Part shown: positions 58,572-64,000 of the stretch, piece by piece
Numbering within the stretch: position 1 is the first letter of the stretch
How the letters are laid out: each line of letters begins with the position of its first letter
Assembly (NCBI GenBank): GCA_030549495.1
Contig: JAUIRK010001055.1
Span: 1,053,001 to 1,117,000, forward strand
From: Nectonema munidae
Taxonomy: Eukaryota > Nematomorpha > Nectonematoida > Nectonematidae
DNA: 64,000 nucleotides
Reading direction: 5' to 3'
The notes under the pieces: model-generated
The model's input: the letters and a program-made list of their open reading frames with translations, nothing else
What the model was told of the DNA's origin: nothing
Databases searched by the model: none
Made by a program: the position numbers and the translations under genes

Positions 58572-58691
58572 CCCATGAAGTCCCAATGTTCCCATTTGGG
58601 AACACAAGTAATTTCATCTTCGTCTGCTTTTTTCAATGACTTTGAATATAAATCGTCTGCGTTTTTTAGATATCGTTTGGTACTTAATGGG
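58572..58691 (+). mobile_element. TTAA-type MITE, copy 2 (piggyBac-like)
   Basis: A 120-bp copy of the element at 25381-25492 in the opposite orientation. It begins CCCATGAAGTCCC and ends GGTACTTAATGGG, with TTAA to the right (58692-58695) and ATAA, one mismatch, to the left. The inner hairpin GTTCCCATTTGGGAAC and the core ATCTTCGTCTGCTTTTTTCA are conserved. The inverted ends CCCAT(T/G)AAGT resemble the CCCATATTA ends of the piggyBac copy at 34.3 kb in their first five bases. Confidence 0.75.
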
Positions 58692-58751
58692 TTAAAACCG
58701 AATTATTTATAGTTATGTATTTCTCATGCTTATTTTTTTTTACTTTTTCAG

Positions 58752-58839
58752 ATCTCAAACGCCAGCTGAGGCAGAATTAAATTATCTTGAAAATGCAAAA
58801 AAGATGGCTATGTATGGAGTTAGTCTTCACAAAGTTTGG
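58752..58839 (+). CDS. cora: coracle exon E: end of FERM F2 lobe
   Basis: Acceptor TACTTTTTCAG precedes 58752 and donor TGG|GTAATG follows 58839. One base plus 29 codons read [20 protein letters not shown] then [15 protein letters not shown]-x-x-(Y/F)-L-E-N-A-K-K-(L/M)-x-M-Y-G-V is the hallmark end of the F2 lobe in 4.1 proteins. After Y-G-V most members have D-L-H-x-A-K-D-x-E-G; here LHKVW leads straight into DSQNIE of the next exon, a small local change. Phase 0 at its end agrees with exon F. The exon lies 60 bp from the MITE on its left. Confidence 0.95.
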
Positions 58840-59214
58840 GTAATGTTCATAACATTGTTAACAAGTTAGGTCTTTTACGTTTCAATTAAATGTGTCTACA
58901 AGCATTATATTTAATTTAATTTTCTAAAATAAGTTCACTCTCTGTTTTTGTTCCAAAAACAACAGGGACGTGTCAAAAATTTCTATGTTTTCTATGCTAT
59001 TTTCGTCAAATTTATGTCAGAATAAGATACGACCCGATCACAAATTAAAAATATGTCTAATGGATAAAATTTCAAGGTGTTCTCCAAAAGTTTATTCCTT
59101 TTTTAAAGTTGCTATTTAAATTTTGTTTGTAGTGGCAAAGATTCCATTAAGTCTGACAACGTACTGTTTATTCTATTTTAATTTTAGATAGTTTCATAAA
59201 CATGCCGCCCCTGA
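58840..59214 (+). other. Intron segment, nothing recognised
   Basis: AT-rich, unremarkable. Confidence 0.5.
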
Positions 59215-61450
59215 CGAATGAAGTATATTTTTTAATGATATTGTAATCGGTCTAACGGCTATTGACCCAGCGAGCTAGGGTCTAGCCGGAGATTACAATA
59301 ATGGATGAAACAATTTATTCAACTTTTTTCTCCATTCTTCTTTGTTTTGCTCTTGCCCAACTTTTAGTCCTCTTTTTAACAGATCTTTTTCAACCTCATT
59401 TTTCCAAGTAATTTTCGGCCTACCTTTACATTTGCTCTTCGTTTTTTATTCGTGAATTTTTCTAATAAACTCTTCTTTGGGTCTTCTCATTATGTGGCCG
59501 AACCACTTCAATCTTTGTATTCCAATTGCGGAATTGATTTCATTAACATCGCAAAGTTTTCTTTATTATTAATTTTTGACTTAAAATTTTGTCTTCACCA
59601 AAGTCGCAACATTCTCATTTCAGTAGTGTTTAGTTTTCTTTTTTCTGTTTCTTTTTAAGGCCATCTTTGACTTCCATATACTAAACTAGATCTAACGCAG
59701 CTCTTGTATAAATAACCTCTCAATTTCAAAGAAAATTTTGATTACACAAAACACCACTTAAGGATTTAACTCCTTTCTAAGCAGATCTAATTCCGTTTTC
59801 TAGAGAGTTTTCAATACTTCCAATGTTATTTAAAACCTCTCCTAAATAACAGAATTTATTAACTTTCTCTATTTCTATATTTTCTACAACTATGTTTTCT
59901 TTTTCAATTGAGTTCATTGAATTTGCTTATTACAACTTACAAAAAGAATTGAGTTCCTTTTAAAACTCTTTTACCGCTAACTCCATAAGGATACATATAT
60001 GACTCTACAAATTCTGTTTTTGAATCATCACAAACTTTCATTCATTTAGTTTTGCACATGTTTATTTTTAGTCCTTTTTTTCTAAAGTTTCTTTCCAAAT
60101 AGCTATTTTGTTTTCCAGTTCTCTAGCAGAGTGTGCTTCTAAAACTATGTGGTCAGCATATAACATCTCGCTCATATCTTCTTTAACTATATCTTTTTGA
60201 ATGGTGTATCCTTGCTTACACCTAAACTCATCACAGCTCTGACTAGTCTTTCAAGAGTTTTTCTATTTCTTGATCTTTTTTCAATCAGTTGTCTTAAAAC
60301 AAATATAGCATAAGCTTGATAAACTTCTTTCATAGTTATTGCTTCACATGGTCCTTGAACCTTATTCAACACTTCCAGATTATTATTTATGCTGCATTCT
60401 CTGTTAAAAATATTATTACCAAAATTTCTTCCACATTACACTTCAAAAGTCCCTTCTCATTCTTCAAGCACGGAATGCCTACTACATCAGTATTTTCTCT
60501 TTCATTTTAAAAATTTCACTGGATTCATTGTTTCATCGACATAAGATTTTTTTGTTTTGCTTCTATCACCATTTTCTTACAACTTCTTTTATCTTCATTA
60601 TATAAGACCTTTGTTTCTTCTGTTTTGAGTTTTTTCCAATTCTTAAAAGCTTCTTTTTTTTTCTTTTTTGCGTTTCTTCCTTCCTCATTCCAGAACCACT
60701 AAAGCCTGCATGCTTTCTTATTTGAGCTTTTATCTACTCCTAAACTTTCTGGGCTGTTTTTGTGATTTCTTTTTTAATTTTTATCTACGTCAAAATTATG
60801 ATCATCTTTAAAAATAATAAATTTACGCATTTCATTTAATTTCCAAGTTTTAAGCTTTGTGAGAAGTTTGGCACTATTCTTTTTGTATTTAACATATTTT
60901 GGAAAAACTATATCGAAAACAATAAGTATGTATTGAGTTATACATGACTCCCCAAAAAAAGTTTTAGTGTTCTTTAATTGTTTTTTGATTCTTTGAGACA
61001 ATAAAATGTAATCAATCATTGAAAAATCTTTTCCTGACTTATATGTAATCATGTGTTCTGTTGTTTTTTCCAAAATAATTAGTAGCTACAAAAAGATTCA
61101 TACTGTCACACATGTTTATAAATTTCACTTTTTAAGCCAATGTGTCCATTTAAATCTAATATAATACATCTTTCCTTTTTATCCCACACTAGTTTATTTA
61201 ATTCAAAATAAACTCTTCTTTCATTTTCTTCTCTAAGCCAATTTGTGAGGCAAAAACTGAAACGAAAACCATATCTCATTATTTAAACACATATCCAATA
61301 CAATTATTCTGTCGCTAAGATAGTTAACATTTACTACTTTACTAATCAATACCAGCTTAACCATTATGCCAACTCCTGCTGTACCCTGTTATTGCCAACC
61401 CAAAGGAGCTTAAACTTTTCATTTATTTTGCATTTTTGACCCCAAACCAA
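59215..61450 (-). mobile_element. RTE-like LINE fossil (EN and RT)
   Basis: A decayed non-LTR retrotransposon on the minus strand. In order: KFKLLWVGNN then VGIMVKLVLISKVVNVNYLS (endonuclease, 61430-61300), LDLNGHIGLK (near 61150), MITYKSGKDFSMIDYILLSQ and FFGESCITQ (61050-60930). RT pieces are AYAIFVLRQLIEKRSRN (60320-60270), MLYADHIVLEAHSAREL (about 60165-60120, decayed YADD) and INMCKTK. The C-terminus is IQRLKWFGHIMRRPKEEF, CKGRPKITWKNEVEKDLLK (about 59515-59380). Just after the RQLIEKR block the reading jumps to LVRAVMSL, so the region with the first catalytic Asp has been deleted. Many stops and shifts occur. The clade is inferred from this EN/RT style. Confidence 0.75.
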
Positions 61451-61725
61451 TTTTTAATGATATATTAATACAAATAAATTATACAACATTTTCTTCCCCC
61501 TTTAGATATTAATGTTTAGTTTATATGGCAAAATGGTATTGAGAGCCCTATCGTTCTGCCTGGGGCTCTATAATCATTAAGGCCGGCCGGAATCCACGAT
61601 AATATGGATACGAGTTTTAACAATAAGCATTTCATATGTGATAGCAACAATAATACTATTCATTATTTAAATACTTTATATAATCTTTTTACTGTGTTTG
61701 TAATGAATTTATTTATATTAAACAG
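61451..61725 (+). other. Intron segment before coracle exon F
   Basis: GGCCGGCCGG at 61582 is a lone GC-rich patch in AT-rich DNA. The acceptor region ends ATATTAAACAG. Confidence 0.5.
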
Positions 61726-61878
61726 GATTCCCAGAATATTGAAATTAATCTTGGTGTTTCATCCACTGGGATAAGCGTTTACAAAGACAAATTACGCATT
61801 AATCGTTTTGCCTGGCCAAAAATACTCAAAATTTCATACAAACTGAATTTATTTTGTATAAGAATACGTCCCGGAGAG
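61726..61878 (+). CDS. cora: coracle exon F: start of FERM F3 lobe
   Basis: Acceptor TTAAACAG precedes 61726 and donor GAG|GTGAGT follows 61878. It is 153 bp, phase 0 at both ends, 51 residues: DSQNIEINLGVSSTGISVYK, DKLRINRFAWPKILKISYKL, then NLFCIRIRPGE. L-G-V-x-x-x-G-(I/L)-x-V-Y-(K/R)-D-x-L-R-I-N-R-F-x-W-P-K-(I/V)-L-K-I-S-Y-K and I-R-P-G-E are the conserved first strands of the PH-like F3 lobe. The pyrimidine tract is poor but the protein match and phase leave little doubt. The gene must continue to the right of 64000 or within the last 2 kb, where no further exon was recognised. Confidence 0.95.
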
Positions 61879-62249
61879 GTGAGTTCGTACTTTTTATTAT
61901 TACTTTTTTTTTATTGTTTTCATTTTCATCTTAGTTTAGAATGTAATGATTTTTAAAAGTATCTATCCAGTATACTTTGACTGAACTTTAAGCATAATCA
62001 AGTTCTATCTTCTGTTAGAGTAATTGTCTATTAAAATTCGATTTAACAAAAACGTATTTATAAAAAATTTTTGAAAATGCTGAAGCCACCTTTGATTATT
62101 GCATATTAAAAATCACATCGAATATGAATTTATTTTATCGGAAAAAGAAACACGGTTATTTTGTGTGATTTGTTTAAAACAGATGCCATTCCTAAATGAA
62201 GCATCGTCACAAGTAAACGTTTTTTGTCATTTATTAACAAATCATCCTT
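61879..62249 (+). other. coracle intron, nothing recognised
   Basis: AT-rich sequence up to the next LINE copy. Confidence 0.5.
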
Positions 62250-63414
62250 AATTTAAAGCGTCGCTTTTTTATATTTATCTTTTGCAAATATGAAAAAAAC
62301 TATATTCTAAAAGATTATTTTCTAGCATTGACGATTTTTATGGACACAATGTACTGTACGATTCCACGTTCACATACTAAAAGGCTACAATACAAATATC
62401 CCCAACACAATAAAAAATATAAAACGACGACACATCCTCACAAAACACTATTGAGTATGGAGTACCGCAAAGAGGTGTACCCTCGCCAACTCTCTTCCAC
62501 ACTTACCTATACTCACTTCGCATCACTAACCACATACAACCGAACAACTAATTCAGCCCTACTTGCACGAAATACACTCAAAACAACCACTACATTATTT
62601 ACACTAAACCTCACAGAAAACAAAAGAACTCTAACAACATTAATCAAGAAATAACGAAACCAAACAAAACGTCAACAAACACATCCTAAATACTCTAGAA
62701 AAAGCACAGAAAACTATTAACATGCTAAAACAACTAGCATCTACACAGTGGAATAAAGACAGAAACCCTACTCATCACATACAAAACAATCACTATGCCC
62801 ATTGCTGAATACCCAAACAATGCCTGGTCTCTTATCAAATCATACACTAACTCACAGAAAGTACCAAAAAATCCAAAACTATATTATGCACGCTCTTCCT
62901 CAGAGAATATCTCAGACTTCACGCATTTCAGCTAAGACAAAAGTTAAACAAAATATGTACCATTACAGCAACTGCATCCTCCTCAAAGACGCCACACCAC
63001 TCTCAACAAAAAACTAAATAAGACAAATTCGCACAGAACTTGTAGAGATATACCTTAAAATCAGACATATCAACCAAGTAATTAACACCAACCAACAATC
63101 ACTTCATTAACGCATTGAAGAAAACTAGCTCAACTTCGTACCAACAAGTCAACATTACTCAACACATCCACTCATTTTTCCAGACATGCACCCCGCCAGA
63201 ATGCCAATTCTGCCATTACCACACACACAACACACTTCACCTCTTTATGTGCTCACAAATTAAGGCGAATCTGTGGACCCCTGGCTTAATCTTGCATTAG
63301 TGTTCATTTTGTTATTCATATGGTTCGCGAAACTCGGACGATTCTAGAATCGGTATGAGGGCTCATTTGTGAACTGTGGACAAATGAGTGGCACTGACAA
63401 CAACAACAACAACA
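62250..63414 (+). mobile_element. LINE 3' part with CAA-repeat tail (plus strand)
   Basis: Second copy of the family at 30.4-31.6 kb. The plus strand is C/A-rich. Readable pieces: EYGVPQRGVPSPTLFHTYLY (about 62455-62515, the RT block G-V-P-Q-G-x-x-(L)-S-P-x-L-F), FTLNLTENKRTL, NMLKQLASTQWNK (about 62718-62756), then CQFCHYHTHNTLHLFMCSQI (about 63200-63260, a Cys/His cluster) and finally CAA repeats at 63397-63414. The frame is broken repeatedly and the upstream half is absent. It lies in the intron after coracle exon F. The left border is approximate. Confidence 0.75.
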
Positions 63415-64000
63415 GCAATGATCATTATGGATGGAGCGTTAAAAATGGAGATTTCTGTGTAAATTCAAAGCATTTCGCGAGATATTGAAAATATCATTTT
63501 TGCGAGCGTTTCCATTAAGCTAAAATTAATTCGAATGAATGTACCAACATAACCAACAAAAATTAATTTAATTTCTCTAAATCATCAGATGTAGCAAAAT
63601 CATAAAGAATGAATTTTTATTTTGTTGTGGATCGTCAAGAGATGTCTTTAACCTGATAAACCAAAATGTCTTATATGTAGTGGCAAACTTATTAGTGTTG
63701 GTATCAAATGAAAGCTTTTTGTATGCAGAATTAGGATATATAAGAACATTTTTTATCCACAAAATGTTATATGGAAAATTTGTTTTAAAAATTTATATAG
63801 AAAATTTATCATATTTTGTGATCTCGTAGCCAAAAAATTTATTTCTTTTTTAGGTTTTCTCAAAAAATGATATAATGCACCAATTTTCTCTTTAAGAGAT
63901 GCTCAATAAATAAAGGAGGGGCGATAGCCCTCTCTAAATCCGCCACTGCATCATGTGTAGTTCAATTTTGAGAACAGATCATAGATATAAACGACACGAC
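63415..64000 (+). other. AT-rich end of window with a solo hAT-like end
   Basis: At 63915-63948 the sequence, read inverted, is CAGTGGCGGATTTAGAGAGG, followed inside by GCTATCGCCCC. This is a common style of hAT/MITE terminus. No partner end was found to its left, so it may be a remnant. No further coracle exon was recognised. Confidence 0.45.

Larger units (their letters stand above)
29022..61878 (+). other. cora: coracle gene span (partial, continues beyond the window)
   Basis: The span runs from the first recognised coding exon to the last. Coracle is the arthropod band 4.1 protein. Its FERM domain binds Neurexin IV-type tails at septate junctions under the plasma membrane. Exons recognised: 29022-29167, 33797-33886, 45538-45679, 51416-51589, 58752-58839 and 61726-61878, plus a weaker 37098-37167. 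Exon junction phases agree from one exon to the next where both are known. The missing downstream part would hold the rest of F3, the FERM-adjacent region and the C-terminal domain. The protein is more diverged than insect coracle, with a few small insertions. No promoter was located. Confidence 0.85.

Noticed and set aside
1-64000. LTR retroelement, Polinton, CRISPR array or rRNA.
   Set aside because: I found no long terminal direct repeats with retroviral-type coding, no capsid or polymerase-B motifs, no regularly spaced short repeats and no rRNA-like sequence.

Overview
The window looks like AT-rich arthropod nuclear DNA that is crowded with transposons. The one host gene I recognise is an ortholog of coracle, the arthropod band 4.1 FERM protein of septate junctions. 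Its peptides match the insect/crustacean form (for example KFYPPEPSQ, KEDITR, LRINRFAWPK). The low GC, large introns and dense LINE, hAT, piggyBac and Tigger debris would suit a crustacean such as a parasitic copepod, but the species is a guess.

Layout. From 1 to about 29 kb there is no clear host exon, only repeats. These are an uncertain DUF3987-like fossil (3.8-4.4 kb), three fragments of a CR1/jockey-like LINE (5.6-6.5, 8.1-9.4 and 15.9-16.3 kb), a piggyBac remnant (6.9-7.3 kb), a nearly whole RNase H-bearing LINE (10.3-15.1 kb), an hAT-type MITE (15.1-15.4 kb), an 864-bp tandem duplication with no difference seen by eye (19.5-21.2 kb), an hAT transposase fossil (21.4-22.3 kb) and a small TTAA-flanked MITE (25.4 kb).

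From 29.0 to 61.9 kb the + strand carries six well-supported coracle exons and one weaker candidate. Together they encode the N-terminal leader, the F1 and F2 lobes and the start of the F3 lobe; the gene continues beyond the window. Its introns hold a piggyBac copy with intact TTAA target sites (34.27-36.35 kb), a Tigger/pogo copy broken by a tRNA-derived SINE (43.3-45.3 kb), two hAT MITEs, an hAT fossil (48.2-49.6 kb), a LINE with a PHD-like finger (52.4-56.3 kb) and a LINE of the RTE-like EN/RT type (59.2-61.5 kb). Two 3' ends of another LINE with a CAA-repeat tail lie at 30.4-31.6 and 62.2-63.4 kb.

I saw no retroviral or LTR element, Polinton, CRISPR array, rRNA or functional tRNA gene. 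The most useful results are the coracle exon model with phase-checked splice sites, the ATG/TAA overlap joining the two ORFs of the 10-15 kb LINE, the tandem duplication, the paired piggyBac MITEs, and several precisely bounded insertions.
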